Assembly (NCBI GenBank): GCA_012103255.1
Contig: WLXD01000008.1
Coordinates: forward strand, 42,596-106,595
Length of the DNA: 64,000 bases
Direction of reading: 5' to 3'
Source: Acidobacteriota bacterium
GTDB taxonomy: Bacteria > Acidobacteriota > UBA890 > WLXD01
This document shows, piece by piece, positions 51,201 to 61,121 of this stretch. Numbering within the stretch: the stretch's first letter is position 1; each line of letters begins with the position of its first letter. The notes under the pieces are model-generated. The model made no database searches. It was not told the DNA's origin and was given only the letters and a program-made list of their open reading frames with translations. The translations under genes and the position numbers were made by a program.

Positions 51201-54200
51201 ATGCCGAACCGGAACCGTGCCCTCTGGATGCTGGCGCTCGTTGCGCTGCTCTTGCCCGCCCTCGCCCTGCCGGATGCGTGGCTGCCCGCAGCGCAAGCGG
51301 CCGTCCTTCAAGATCAGGACACGCCGGAAGACGAGGAAGAGGTCGAGGAGCGGCCCAACGGCCCGTGGGACACGAGCGAGGCGCGCGGTGAGACCCGCGA
51401 CATCGACTTCACCACCGAGGAAGGCACCTGGATGTCGGTGGACGTGTCGCCCGACGGCCAGTGGCTCGCGTTCGACCTGCTCGCCAACGTCTACCGCATG
51501 CCGATTGGCGGTGGCGATGCCGAGTGCCTCACGTGCGACTCCGGCGTGGCCGTGAACTACCACCCGCGCTACTCACCCGACGGCAGCGAGATCGCGTTCG
51601 TCTCGGACCGCGACGGGCAGAACAATCTCTGGGTGATGAACGCCGACGGGTCCGACCCGGAGTCGGTGGTGAACTCGAAGAGCAAGCGGCACCTCGCGCC
51701 GGCATGGACGGCGGACGGTGAGTACATCATCGTGCAGCAGAGTTCGGCCGGGCGCGGCGGCGGGCCGGCCGGCACGTTCATGTATCACCGCGACGGCGGC
51801 AACGGGGTGGAACTGCTCGCCGGCAGCGCGAGTGCCTCGTGGCCCGAGCCCTCCACCGACGGACGCTGGCTCTACTACCAGGCGCGCGCCGGCAGCAGTC
51901 GCGAGATCTTCGCCGGCAGCTACCAGCTCAACCGCCTCGATCTTCAGACCGGCGACGTTCTCCAGGTGACCGCGGGTCAGGGCGGCCAGCAGACCCGCAA
52001 CTCGAGCGGCGGCGCCTTCGCCCCCGCCATCTCCCCCGACGGCCGCTGGCTCGCATTCGGCCGCCGCGTCGAGGGCACCATCGAGCACAAGGGTCACCAG
52101 TTCGGCCCCCGCACCGCGCTCTGGCTGCGCGACCTCGAAACCGGCGCCGAGCACAAGCTCATGGACCCGATCGAGCAGGACATGACCGAGGGCATGAAGG
52201 TGCTCCGCGTGCTGCCCGGCTACACATGGACGCCCGATGGTCGCTCGATCATCCTGTCGCAGGGCGGCAAGTTCCGGCGCCTGTGGCTCGATCAGTGGCT
52301 TCTCAATGGCAACCACGAGTTCTTTCCGGAACCCGGTGTACAGGCCGACGGCGGCGTGGTGACCACCATCCCGTTCAGCGCCCGTGTGCAGCGCACCATC
52401 TCGGAGATGGCCTACAAGCCCTTCCGCATCGAGGACGACGACTTCCAGGCGAAGTTCCTGCGCTGGTACGCGCCCTCGCCCGCCGGCGACCGCCTCGCCT
52501 TCCAGGCCATCGGCCGCATCTGGGTGAGCAAACTCACCGCGCCCGAGCCCATGGACGACGAGGGCCACACCGACGAAAACGGCGAGGACGGTGAGGAACA
52601 CGGCGACGACCAGGCCGGTGAAGGTGAGCACGCCGACGACGACATGGACATGGATATGGGCCACGAGGGCGAGGAGCGCGCCGAGCCCGCCGCCGGCTCC
52701 GCGTCCACGCCGACTCGCCTCACACCCGGGTCTTTCCAGCCGCACGAGTTCTCTCCCGTCTGGTCGCCCGACGGCAACTGGATCGCCTTCACCAGCTGGG
52801 ACAACGAGGGCCGCGGCCACCTGTGGAAGGTGTCGAGCCGCGGCGGCGACCCGGTTCAGCTCAGCGACGAGCCCGGCGAGTTCATCAACCCGTCGTGGTC
52901 GCCTGACGGCTCGGAGATTGTCGTGGCCCGTGGCTCCGGCGCCACCGCCCGCGGCCGCACCTTCGCCGCCAACGCGTGGTTCGAGTTCGTGCGGTACGAC
53001 GCAGACGGGACCCTGCCGTTCCCAGGGGCTTCGATCGGCCACGTGGCCTACGTCCCAGCCGCCGGCGGCCGCGCGCATCCCGTGCGCCCGATGTGGCACG
53101 CCGACGGCCGGATCTTCTGGGTCGCCCGCGGCACCAACGGCGACAACGGCCCCGCGCGTCAGCAGCTCAACTCCGTGAACCCCGACGGCACCGACCGTCA
53201 GGTGCACGTCTCGCTCCCCGCCTCGGATGACATGGAGCTATCGCCCGACGGGCGCCACGTGGCGTTCCAGGAGGGCGACAACGTGTTCGTCACCCCGGTG
53301 CCCCTGGCGCGCAGCGCCGGCGAACCCGTCGACATCGAGAAGCGCGGCGGCCGGCTACCCATCACCACGGTGAGCAAGCGCGGCGGCCTCTACCCGCACT
53401 GGCTCGACAACAACACCGTGGCCTACGGATCCGGCCCGGCGTTCTACACGTATTCACTAGCAGCCGGCGCCGACGCCACCCATCCGAACGCCGCCACCAC
53501 CCGCTACGCAGTCGACCTGCAGGTGCCGCGCGCCCTGCCCGAGGGCTCCGTCGCGTTCACCAACGCCCGCATCGTCACGCTCGAGAACCGCAACGTCATC
53601 GAAACCGGCGACCTGGTGATCACCAACGGCCGCATCAGTTGCGTGGGCGCCCGCGGCGAGTGCAACGCATCCTCGGCCGACCGCATGATCGACGCCACCG
53701 GCAAGACGATCATCCCCGGCCTGGTGGACATGCACGCGCACCACTACCGCGAGCACTCCGGCGTGATGCCCGCGAAGAACTTCGAGCAGGGCATCTATCT
53801 GGCCTACGGCGTCACCACCAACCTCGACAACTCGATGTGGTCGCAGAGCGTGTTCTCCGCCGCCGAGCTCATCGAGGCCGGCGCCATGGTGGGCCCGCGC
53901 ACCTACTCCACCGGCGACCCGCTCTACGGCTTCGGCGACGGCGCCCGCCAGAACGCGCTCGCCAGCTACGAGGTGGCCGAGGACAACATCCTGCGGCTCA
54001 AGTCGTGGGGCGCGGTGTCGATCAAGCAGTACCTGCAGCCCAACCGCGACCAGCGCCAGTGGGTGTCGGACATCGCCCGCCGCGAGGGCCTCATGGTCAC
54101 CAGCGAGGGCTCCGACCTGGCCTTCAACATGGGCATGATCATGGACGGGCAGACCGCATGGGAGCACCCCATGAGCTACATGCCCATGTACTCCGACGCG

Positions 54201-54803
54201 GCGAAGTTCTTCGGCAAGGCCGGCGCCGTGTACTCCCCCACCTTCGTGGTGGGCGGCCCCGCCGCCTGGAACGAGGAGTACTTCTGGACCCAGACCGATC
54301 TCTACAAGGACGAGAAGCAGCGCCGCTGGCTGCCTTGGCGTCAGCTGCTGCCGCACACCCGCGAGCGCGTGCTGCGCCCCGACACCGATTACTCCTACCC
54401 GCTCATCGCCCAGGCCATGGCCGACGTGATGGCTGAAGGCGGCCACGGCCAGCAGCACGGCATCGGCTCCCACTGGGAAATCTGGATGGCCGCCTCCGCC
54501 CTCGGCCCCCACGGCGCCCTCGAAGTGGCCTCGCTCGACGGCGCCTGGTTCCTCGGCGCCCAGGACGACATCGGGTCCATCACCGTCGGCAAGCTCGGCG
54601 ACATCCTCGTGCTCGACTCCAACCCCCTCGACGACATCAGCAACACCCTCGACATCCACTACGTGGTGAAGTCGGGCGTGGTGCGCGACGGCATGACCCT
54701 CGACGAGGTGTGGCCGATGCAGTCGCCCTATGGCGACCCGCATTGGTATGAGCCGGGGATCTGGATGGATGATGTGAGGGGGACGGGGAGTTGGGATCGG
54801 TAG
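51201..54803 (+). CDS. secreted amidohydrolase with N-terminal TolB/PD40 propeller
   Basis: A 1200-residue protein: signal peptide (ALVALLLPALALPDA), PD40/TolB-type propeller repeats (about 70-440 and again 515-770, for example YHPRYSPDGSEIAFVSDRDG and NPSWSPDGSEIVVA), and an amidohydrolase domain from about 785 with H845-x-H847 in LVDMHAHHY, the SIKQYLQP region and the closing TVGKLGDILVLDSNPL. Between propeller halves lies an acidic, His/Asp/Met-rich linker (about 450-497; EEHGDD, DMDMDMGHEG) that could bind metals. The type is frequent in Acidobacteriota. Start supported by GGAG eight bases upstream. Substrate unknown. Confidence 0.92.
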   Translation: MPNRNRALWMLALVALLLPALALPDAWLPAAQAAVLQDQDTPEDEEEVEERPNGPWDTSEARGETRDIDFTTEEGTWMSVDVSPDGQWLAFDLLANVYRMPIGGGDAECLTCDSGVAVNYHPRYSPDGSEIAFVSDRDGQNNLWVMNADGSDPESVVNSKSKRHLAPAWTADGEYIIVQQSSAGRGGGPAGTFMYHRDGGNGVELLAGSASASWPEPSTDGRWLYYQARAGSSREIFAGSYQLNRLDLQTGDVLQVTAGQGGQQTRNSSGGAFAPAISPDGRWLAFGRRVEGTIEHKGHQFGPRTALWLRDLETGAEHKLMDPIEQDMTEGMKVLRVLPGYTWTPDGRSIILSQGGKFRRLWLDQWLLNGNHEFFPEPGVQADGGVVTTIPFSARVQRTISEMAYKPFRIEDDDFQAKFLRWYAPSPAGDRLAFQAIGRIWVSKLTAPEPMDDEGHTDENGEDGEEHGDDQAGEGEHADDDMDMDMGHEGEERAEPAAGSASTPTRLTPGSFQPHEFSPVWSPDGNWIAFTSWDNEGRGHLWKVSSRGGDPVQLSDEPGEFINPSWSPDGSEIVVARGSGATARGRTFAANAWFEFVRYDADGTLPFPGASIGHVAYVPAAGGRAHPVRPMWHADGRIFWVARGTNGDNGPARQQLNSVNPDGTDRQVHVSLPASDDMELSPDGRHVAFQEGDNVFVTPVPLARSAGEPVDIEKRGGRLPITTVSKRGGLYPHWLDNNTVAYGSGPAFYTYSLAAGADATHPNAATTRYAVDLQVPRALPEGSVAFTNARIVTLENRNVIETGDLVITNGRISCVGARGECNASSADRMIDATGKTIIPGLVDMHAHHYREHSGVMPAKNFEQGIYLAYGVTTNLDNSMWSQSVFSAAELIEAGAMVGPRTYSTGDPLYGFGDGARQNALASYEVAEDNILRLKSWGAVSIKQYLQPNRDQRQWVSDIARREGLMVTSEGSDLAFNMGMIMDGQTAWEHPMSYMPMYSDAAKFFGKAGAVYSPTFVVGGPAAWNEEYFWTQTDLYKDEKQRRWLPWRQLLPHTRERVLRPDTDYSYPLIAQAMADVMAEGGHGQQHGIGSHWEIWMAASALGPHGALEVASLDGAWFLGAQDDIGSITVGKLGDILVLDSNPLDDISNTLDIHYVVKSGVVRDGMTLDEVWPMQSPYGDPHWYEPGIWMDDVRGTGSWDR

Positions 54804-55381
54804 TCGTCCAGCCCGGTTCTTGCCCCGGCATCCGCGCCTCCTGGCCTGCTACATCAAGCTCAAACGTGTTCCGCACGGCCCCAAGGCGCGCATGTCCGGC
54901 GGGACAGTCCTTGATTCTGCGCTGACCGAGAGCACGGGCTAGGCGCCCCGAGCACCTATCCCAGGGGCCCGGACCGCTCCTTGCTAGGCACAATTGCGCC
55001 CATGCTTACGGCTCGGAAATAGCGAGACGGCCGGGTTCTATGAGAGCCTACCGCTCGCGCGCGTAGAGGAGACCAACGTACCGCACGAGCGCTTCATCAG
55101 GCTCGCTGTCAACACAAACCAGGAGTTGCTCATGCCAGGCGGCCAAAATGCTTCAGCCTAGCAATGTACGTTAGTGCGCGACCCGGGGTGGGCTGGGCTC
55201 AGCGGCAGCGGGTTTCGGTAGAGCCTGCGCCGACGCATTCCGTCCCGTTGAGGGTCAAGGACGCCCCTGAAAGATCGGGCGCCAACGCCGGAGCCTTGCG
55301 ACGAGCTTCCCCGAGTGCTACCAACTCAATTGGGTGCCGGACGGCTATGGGTAATCCCCATGCTCGAGGACCGCGTTCCTA
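54804..55381. other. 578-base gap with no clear gene; boundary of a compositionally different block
   Basis: No conserved gene is visible. A short plus-strand frame from TTG 54994 to TAG 55161 gives 55 residues with protein-like composition (TAGFYESLPLARVEET, HERFIRLAVNTNQELLMP), and could be a small gene or the tail of a decayed one. Downstream of this gap base composition and codon choice change, so it may mark the edge of a transferred segment. Confidence 0.35.
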
Positions 55382-57667
55382 ATGTCCCGAGATCTCTTCG
55401 ACCGCAAGACCAAAGCAACGGCCGGCGGCATTCTCGCGGCCCGTAAACGGTTCGTCAACGACGAAGCGTTCCTCTACAACTTCGTCGACTACTTGACCAT
55501 CGCTCTCGACGGACCCTTCTGCCTCGAGGCCTGGACTGGACAACATTCCCGGCCACGGCTGTTATCGGGCTCGCCCTGCGCGGGGGAGTCGTCGAGGCGG
55601 GTAGACTGGGGCCGGCCGAAGAGCCCCACGGAACTTCGGCTTGCCGTCAGGCCCCTGGCGTCGACTAGCCAGAACCGACTGGACGACCTGGCGGACTTAC
55701 TTGAAGACGTCCACGGCGAGGTTCTCCGGCGAGACGTTGAGCTCGGCGCGCTCTCCATCGAGACCGTCGTGGAGCAACTGGATCGCGACGACTACGTCAC
55801 CCCCCGCGTTCGCCTAGCCGAAGGAACTCCTATCCCGGAAACCGCGGACGACAGCGCACTTCTTCGGGTGGTTCGTGAACGTCTAAGTCGTGTCTTGGAC
55901 GGCTACGGAAGAGCGCAGGCAAGGCTTTCGGTACCGTCACCCGCTTCGGGTAGAGCCGCTGGGTTCCACACATTCGTTCCGTTCTTGCACTACGGGGGCC
56001 GCGACGGGCGTCGCTTGCGAATCTTGTTCACGCGCGGGCAGCGGAAGTACCTAGGCGCTCTGTGGCGCGTCATGGATGACCGAGATCAGCTCCCACCGGG
56101 ATTGAAGGCTGCCGCTGGAGTCGGCCTTGATACCTGCGCGAACCCGCTTGCGGACCTTCTTGAGGCACCGCTCGCTGCCCCCAGTAGAGGGCTCCGCGAC
56201 TCCGTGGAGCGTGGCTTCGCATCCTGGAGTTCGTCGCACACCCATGGATTCCCGGGATTTACGGACGATCGGCTCAATGACTTCGCAGCGCAGTTGCTCA
56301 CCACGCTTGGCGCGCTTGCGACCGGCGAGCGAATGGCAGGGTTCGACTCTGTTCGACTCTTCATCGTTCCCGTCGTAGCCGGAGGGGTGCCCTGGATCTC
56401 GCTGGCGAAGATCTTCTTCGTGTCCGACGCTCCGACTCGGCAGGGTACTTGGGACGACTCCGCCTACCAGCTATACAGAGACGTGTACCCGCGTCTCTTC
56501 GAACAACTTCGCTTAGGAGCCCAACTCGACTACGGGGAGTCGTTACTGGCGTCCTTCGAGGATCACCAAGGCCCGGGCGCGCGATCTTGGAGGGGCTTGG
56601 ACCAAGCTTGGCAAGAGGCGGCTCGCGTATACCCGCTGAGTCAGGCGAAACTAGAGTCGGCAAGCGAACGCGAGACTGCGGACGGGTACTTCTACCTCTC
56701 GTCGACCCGCGCCGGGCGGTTACGGATGTCTCTTGACGGGATCCGGAACGAACACCTCTCGAACAGCCGGTTGATTGCTAGCGACTCCACCGAGTCGTTC
56801 GGTCCCATTGACCCGCCCACGTGGCGACGTGTGTTCTTCGACAGGCTCAGCGCGCTGCAGGAAACGCTTGACTGGCGGAGGGCCCATGAAACCTACTCAC
56901 TTACTCACCCCCTCAAACACCGCACTGGCCACAGCGTTAGAAAGATCCGGCAACTGGCCGACATCATCGAAGGCGACACGGAAGGTCGATATCCGGAAAG
57001 CCTCCGGGACCTAGCCAGAGAGTCACTCTGGCACGCGAAGGATGTGAGAGATCTCGCCGAGATGACCTACGACATCTACTTCGCGCTACGCAATGGCGTT
57101 GCGGGCTACCTATCGGCGACATCGACCGGACGTGCCCTGCGCTTCGCTGAAACGGGCACGCTGGACCTCATTCCTCTAATCCAGGAGAGTGCACGGCAGG
57201 CCAACGAGTCGCCCGAGGCAGCGGGGGAAGCGATCCAGATTACCCCCGCAGGCATCTCGGCCGAGATTGAGGCATTCCACTGCGACGGCAAGCGCCGAAC
57301 GCGGCCGCCGGAGAAAGTCTACCGAGAACTTCTCTTCGAGTTGCTAAGCAACGCCCTCGAGCATGGCGTGCCCGACGAGGAGGCGATCGTCGAAGTCAAA
57401 GTGGACTTCACCAGCTTGGATGGAGTCCCCGCGCTTACGTTCTCCAACCAGCACGACGAATTCGATCTCACTCGAATACTCGGCAACGTCGAGGAAGGTA
57501 TCTGGTTGGAAGCGCAGACGATTCCGCGGCTCGGCACCGGACTTTCCGTTGTGTCGATGTTGTCCTCGGCGACCGGCGCCGGGGAACTCCGCCTTCAGGT
57601 CAACGCAACGGAATTTCGCGTGGCGTGCCTGTTGAGCGGTCTCAACACGGAGCGAGACGATGAGTAA
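55382..57667 (+). CDS. soluble histidine-kinase-like protein with a large unknown N-terminus
   Basis: A 761-residue protein without signal peptide or membrane span. The first about 480 residues match no family I know (LTIALDGPFCLEAW; FHTFVPFLHYGGRDGRRLRILFTRG; VRLFIVPVVAGGVPWISLAKIFFVS). Near 500-525 is a phosphoacceptor-like helix, H509-P-L-K-H-R-T-G, followed by helical text, and 640-740 is a GHKL ATPase: N657 in ELLFELLSNALEHG and G718-T-G-L-S-V-V. A D-x-G box is weak. Its TAA overlaps the start of a receiver-like protein by eight bases, so the two form a pair. Phosphotransfer is inferred from the gene order. Confidence 0.75.
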   Translation: MSRDLFDRKTKATAGGILAARKRFVNDEAFLYNFVDYLTIALDGPFCLEAWTGQHSRPRLLSGSPCAGESSRRVDWGRPKSPTELRLAVRPLASTSQNRLDDLADLLEDVHGEVLRRDVELGALSIETVVEQLDRDDYVTPRVRLAEGTPIPETADDSALLRVVRERLSRVLDGYGRAQARLSVPSPASGRAAGFHTFVPFLHYGGRDGRRLRILFTRGQRKYLGALWRVMDDRDQLPPGLKAAAGVGLDTCANPLADLLEAPLAAPSRGLRDSVERGFASWSSSHTHGFPGFTDDRLNDFAAQLLTTLGALATGERMAGFDSVRLFIVPVVAGGVPWISLAKIFFVSDAPTRQGTWDDSAYQLYRDVYPRLFEQLRLGAQLDYGESLLASFEDHQGPGARSWRGLDQAWQEAARVYPLSQAKLESASERETADGYFYLSSTRAGRLRMSLDGIRNEHLSNSRLIASDSTESFGPIDPPTWRRVFFDRLSALQETLDWRRAHETYSLTHPLKHRTGHSVRKIRQLADIIEGDTEGRYPESLRDLARESLWHAKDVRDLAEMTYDIYFALRNGVAGYLSATSTGRALRFAETGTLDLIPLIQESARQANESPEAAGEAIQITPAGISAEIEAFHCDGKRRTRPPEKVYRELLFELLSNALEHGVPDEEAIVEVKVDFTSLDGVPALTFSNQHDEFDLTRILGNVEEGIWLEAQTIPRLGTGLSVVSMLSSATGAGELRLQVNATEFRVACLLSGLNTERDDE

Positions 57668-59330
57668 TCTGCGCGTGCTGCTGATAGACGACAACCCCAG
57701 CGGACTGATCGCCAAGGATGGGCAGCCGGAGCTCCGGCCCGAACTGAGAGACCTGATAGATGTCCACTGGGTGCAGAATCCCGTCCATGGTCGATGGTTG
57801 CTCGATGCGTACTCAACGCTAGCCACGCACGCCTCGGGATCGCTTCTTTCTCTTGGACTACCGCCCCACATACTCGTGTTCGACTACTCACTCGGCGAAC
57901 AGTTCTCGAAGAAGCGGGTGCAGCGACAGATCGACAGCGCCTCGGAAAACGTGATGAGCGTTTTCCGGAACGTTCAAGGTTGCCTCGACAGCACGGGTCT
58001 CGACTTCCCGAAATTCGTCCAGAGCGTGAAGCAAGCCAGGAAGAAGCTCGCCCTAGAAGGGTACTCGCGCGACCTGTTCACGTACGGCGCGACGCACGGC
58101 GATCATATCGGTATGCTGCTGGGCACGTCCTTCGCTCGCGCGTTCTCGGGATACCCGTGCGGCGTGGTACCTACCACTGCGATCGTGACGACCGAAGGGA
58201 CCGAGATCGGGTTCTACGAATGGCTCAACGAACGCTATTATCATCATCGATTCGCCGCGAAATCGCGTTTCCCAACCTGGGAGAAGTTCCTGGCCGTCGG
58301 ACTGGACAGCCTGCGACACCGACTTTTAGAGCTCTCCGCCGCTGGCCAACTAGCCGTGACGGTTCGGGACCTACACGCCCTTCGAGTCGATCCGGCGGAC
58401 GCGTGGAACAGGGACTTGGCGCTGCGGTTCCGCTCACCACTCGGCGTCGAGGAGCTTCGCGTCCGCGCCTTGTTCCTCGACCTCAAGGACGACGAAACGG
58501 CTGTAGAAGCGGCGGCGATTAGTGCGAGTGCTTCGTCGGGCTTCGAGACAGTCGCGGCCGAATGGGCCTCGGAGATTCTCAAGCTCACCTTGCTCGCTGG
58601 AGAAAGCGAATTCTTCGAGGCGCGCGAACTCGCTGACTCCTACTTCGAGACTCAGGAAAGCCGCAGGTCGCTGGATCGCTACGAGTTGTCTCGCCTGGCC
58701 GCAACGGCAAAGAACGGCGCGCTTGCTCCGGCGGAATCGGAACGGCTCGCCGAACTGTGTCAGGAGATCGAGATCGACCCGGAAGCTGCCCGTGCACACC
58801 CGGCAGGGGTGCAGATCGAAACTCCAGGGTGGGTGGTTCCGAAGCTGAAAGCACAGGCGAGCAGTGACCTCGTTGCTCGGCTTGCCGTCCTGCTTCTCAT
58901 GTTGAAGCTAGAGGCGTCCTACCGTGTTCCAGTCGGCGATCCGTTTGATCCCGAGCGGGAAGAGATGCGCGATCGTGTTACTCAGGACGACGTGTTCATG
59001 GCGCTTGATCCGATGCCGGAGGACCTGCTCACGTTCAAGGACAAACAACAGGGTCACGGAACGTTGCGTAACTCCCTCAAGCGACTTGGCATGGGCGGAC
59101 CGAACGGTTGGGGGCACCTGTCGCTAAGTATCAACGATGTGCTGGTCAACAAGCGTGCGTTCGACTGCGGCGAGTGCCAACGCGCATATCAAACCAGCGA
59201 GACACCGTGTCAAGAAAGAGCATCCCATGCAGGCGCTCACGGACTGCGGCCGGAAGAACTGCGGCCACTACGGGCCTACGCTGTCGAACTTGGGCTCGAC
59301 CCGCTGCCGGCCTGGCTCTCTCCCAAGTGA
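57660..59330 (+). CDS. large receiver-like response protein with unknown effector region
   Basis: A 556-residue partner of the kinase-like protein. The N-terminus resembles a receiver: LLIDDNP at 8-13 (acidic pocket D10/D11) and D75 in HILVFDYSLG as phosphoacceptor, but a long insertion (about 80-165, QFSKKRVQRQIDSASENVM, GATHGDHIGMLLG) separates this from the strand GVVPTTAIVT. The rest (about 200-556) is helical with no recognised DNA-binding domain; a C-terminal FDCGECQRAYQTSETPC segment could bind zinc. So it is unlikely to be a simple transcription factor. It converges on the ABC operon with 25 bases between stops. Confidence 0.7.
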   Translation: MSNLRVLLIDDNPSGLIAKDGQPELRPELRDLIDVHWVQNPVHGRWLLDAYSTLATHASGSLLSLGLPPHILVFDYSLGEQFSKKRVQRQIDSASENVMSVFRNVQGCLDSTGLDFPKFVQSVKQARKKLALEGYSRDLFTYGATHGDHIGMLLGTSFARAFSGYPCGVVPTTAIVTTEGTEIGFYEWLNERYYHHRFAAKSRFPTWEKFLAVGLDSLRHRLLELSAAGQLAVTVRDLHALRVDPADAWNRDLALRFRSPLGVEELRVRALFLDLKDDETAVEAAAISASASSGFETVAAEWASEILKLTLLAGESEFFEARELADSYFETQESRRSLDRYELSRLAATAKNGALAPAESERLAELCQEIEIDPEAARAHPAGVQIETPGWVVPKLKAQASSDLVARLAVLLLMLKLEASYRVPVGDPFDPEREEMRDRVTQDDVFMALDPMPEDLLTFKDKQQGHGTLRNSLKRLGMGGPNGWGHLSLSINDVLVNKRAFDCGECQRAYQTSETPCQERASHAGAHGLRPEELRPLRAYAVELGLDPLPAWLSPK

Positions 59331-59355
59331 ACACAACGCAGTCGCCGATGGTGGG

Positions 59356-60117
59356 TTAGAAGTACCCACAAAGGCGCGCGAGTTCCTGGACCCCTACGCG
59401 GGCCTTGTCGCCTTCCGCTAGATTAGCCACAACTTCCCCGAGTTGAAGGACCAGAATCCTATCGGAGTACTCGATCGCATGGGACAGATTGTGGGTCACC
59501 ATCGCCAAGGTGATGCCCTGCGCACGCGCCGCCGAAGCTGTGGCAGACATGCATCTCTGTTCGTTTGCCCGGTCCAGCGATGCTGTGTGTTCGTCCAAAA
59601 GGAGAAGCTTAGGCGCGGCGACGAAGGCCATCTCGATCGCGAGCATCTGACGCTGGCCACCACTAAGGTCCTGAGCGCGACTCTCCCCTTTCTGATCAAG
59701 TCCGACGCCGCTCAGACGGCTCGTCGTTTCATCCCGATACGTGTCCGTAATTGCCCGCCGGAGAACCGAAGGGCGGCTCTGCATCACCGCCATTCGCATG
59801 TTCTCGAAGACCGTCAACCGAGGAAACGTCCCGCGATTCGGATCCTGGAAAACACGCGCGACTGTCGTTGGGGTTGCCCGCGCAGCCGGCCAGTTTCGCC
59901 CTTCGGCTTCATCGACCAACGTCACGCTGCCGCTGTCCAAGTGGAGTTCGCCGCCGATGGCTCGTAGCAGCGTGCTCTTGCCGGAACCGTTGTGCCCCAC
60001 GATCGCCAGGAACTCCCCTGGCCGTACGGTCACGGAAACTCCGGCGAGCGCAGTGACACTTGTTCCCGCGCCGGCCTCAAAAGACTTGGATGCGTCTCGA
60101 ACCTCGATGCCGTACAT
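59356..60117 (-). CDS. ABC importer ATP-binding subunit (TrpZ-type)
   Basis: A 253-residue ATPase with Walker A GHNGSGKST (41-49), signature LSGGQRQMLAIEM, Walker B LLLLDEHTASLD and the H-loop VTHN. Text near FARVFQDPNRGTFPRLTVFENM is typical of ABC ATPases paired with ABC_sub_bind (PF04392) substrate proteins and LivH-like permeases. It follows the substrate-binding gene by six bases in one operon. Confidence 0.93.
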   Translation of the reverse strand: MYGIEVRDASKSFEAGAGTSVTALAGVSVTVRPGEFLAIVGHNGSGKSTLLRAIGGELHLDSGSVTLVDEAEGRNWPAARATPTTVARVFQDPNRGTFPRLTVFENMRMAVMQSRPSVLRRAITDTYRDETTSRLSGVGLDQKGESRAQDLSGGQRQMLAIEMAFVAAPKLLLLDEHTASLDRANEQRCMSATASAARAQGITLAMVTHNLSHAIEYSDRILVLQLGEVVANLAEGDKARVGVQELARLCGYF

Positions 60118-60123
60118 AGTGGC

Positions 60124-61083
60124 CTACGGGGAGATCACCTTCGACGCCCTGTTTTGGATGGCCGCGGAAAACTCGAACCCCATCTGCGAGGCCGTCACCA
60201 TGTTGAGGACAAGCGAGTCGCCGACAAAGTACACAGGCTCAACGGTCCCTGCATCCGCTCCCGTCCTTAACAATTCGGCAACGATCTCCCCAACTCGACG
60301 ACCGAGGAGACGGTAGTCCACCGATACCGCGGCCAGCGCGCCATTTTCCACACTTCCAATGTCGCTTGCGATAACGGGGATGCCGAACTCGGCAGCAACT
60401 TCAGTCATAGCAGGCATAGCGGAAGCTACGGTGTTGTCGGACCCAACGTAGAAGACGTCGATCAACGGCGCCAAGGCGCGAGCGGCGTCGGGCACCTCAT
60501 TCGCATTGGCGACCACAACCGTCTGCAATTCCAATGGCAGATCGGCGATGAGCGTTTCGACCCGATCTACTCCGAACTGAGAATTCGCTTCCCCCCGGTT
60601 GTAGACCATCCCGATGCGACTAGCGTCCGGAAACAGCTCGCGTATGAGCGCTATGTTCGACTCGAAGTCAACGACGTCGGACACCCCAGTGACATTGCGA
60701 GGGGTCGCATCCATGCCGATGTCCGACGGGTTGGTCACGGTGCTGTAGACGACGTTCTGATCCTCCGCGACCAGGCCAATAACGGTGGCGGCTACGGGCG
60801 TTGAAACCGGGATTATTACGGCAGGATTCAACGCCAGCAGTTCTTCCCCGAACCCGTTGAGCGCGTTCATGTCGCCGCCAGCGTTCACCTCCTGGAGTAT
60901 GACCTCATCTCCGGAGAAACCCTCTGCAACCAGTTGCTCTTTGATTCCCGCAATGGACTCGTCGAGGATCGGGTGGGAAACGAGGTTGAAGATGGCAACT
61001 GTGGGCGCTTCCGAAGCGCGGCATGCAGCCCCGCTCAAGAGCACTAGCGCAGCCATCAACACGCTGAGGATTCGTCGTCTCAT
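60124..61083 (-). CDS. ABC substrate-binding lipoprotein, ABC_sub_bind (TrpX-type) family
   Basis: Start at ATG 61081-61083, with TGGAG eight bases upstream. The 319-residue product has a signal sequence with a likely but imperfect lipobox (VLLSGAAC), then the type I periplasmic binding fold of PF04392: AIFNLVSHPILDESIAGI, QEVNAGGDMNALNGF, PAVIIPVSTPVAATV, then RIGMVYNRGEANSQ and YVGSDNTVASAMPAM. Known relatives TrpX import tryptophan or tyrosine; others are of unknown specificity. Second of three importer subunits in the operon. Confidence 0.9.
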   Translation of the reverse strand: MRRRILSVLMAALVLLSGAACRASEAPTVAIFNLVSHPILDESIAGIKEQLVAEGFSGDEVILQEVNAGGDMNALNGFGEELLALNPAVIIPVSTPVAATVIGLVAEDQNVVYSTVTNPSDIGMDATPRNVTGVSDVVDFESNIALIRELFPDASRIGMVYNRGEANSQFGVDRVETLIADLPLELQTVVVANANEVPDAARALAPLIDVFYVGSDNTVASAMPAMTEVAAEFGIPVIASDIGSVENGALAAVSVDYRLLGRRVGEIVAELLRTGADAGTVEPVYFVGDSLVLNMVTASQMGFEFSAAIQNRASKVISP

Positions 61084-61121
61084 TTGGTCAGTCTCCATTG
61101 TTGTTCCGTACGCGCCTAGCC

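Noticed and set aside
51573..54743. two long minus-strand frames (544 and 428 codons)
   Set aside because: Mirrors of the 1200-residue amidohydrolase gene; Val/Gly/His-rich without any motif.
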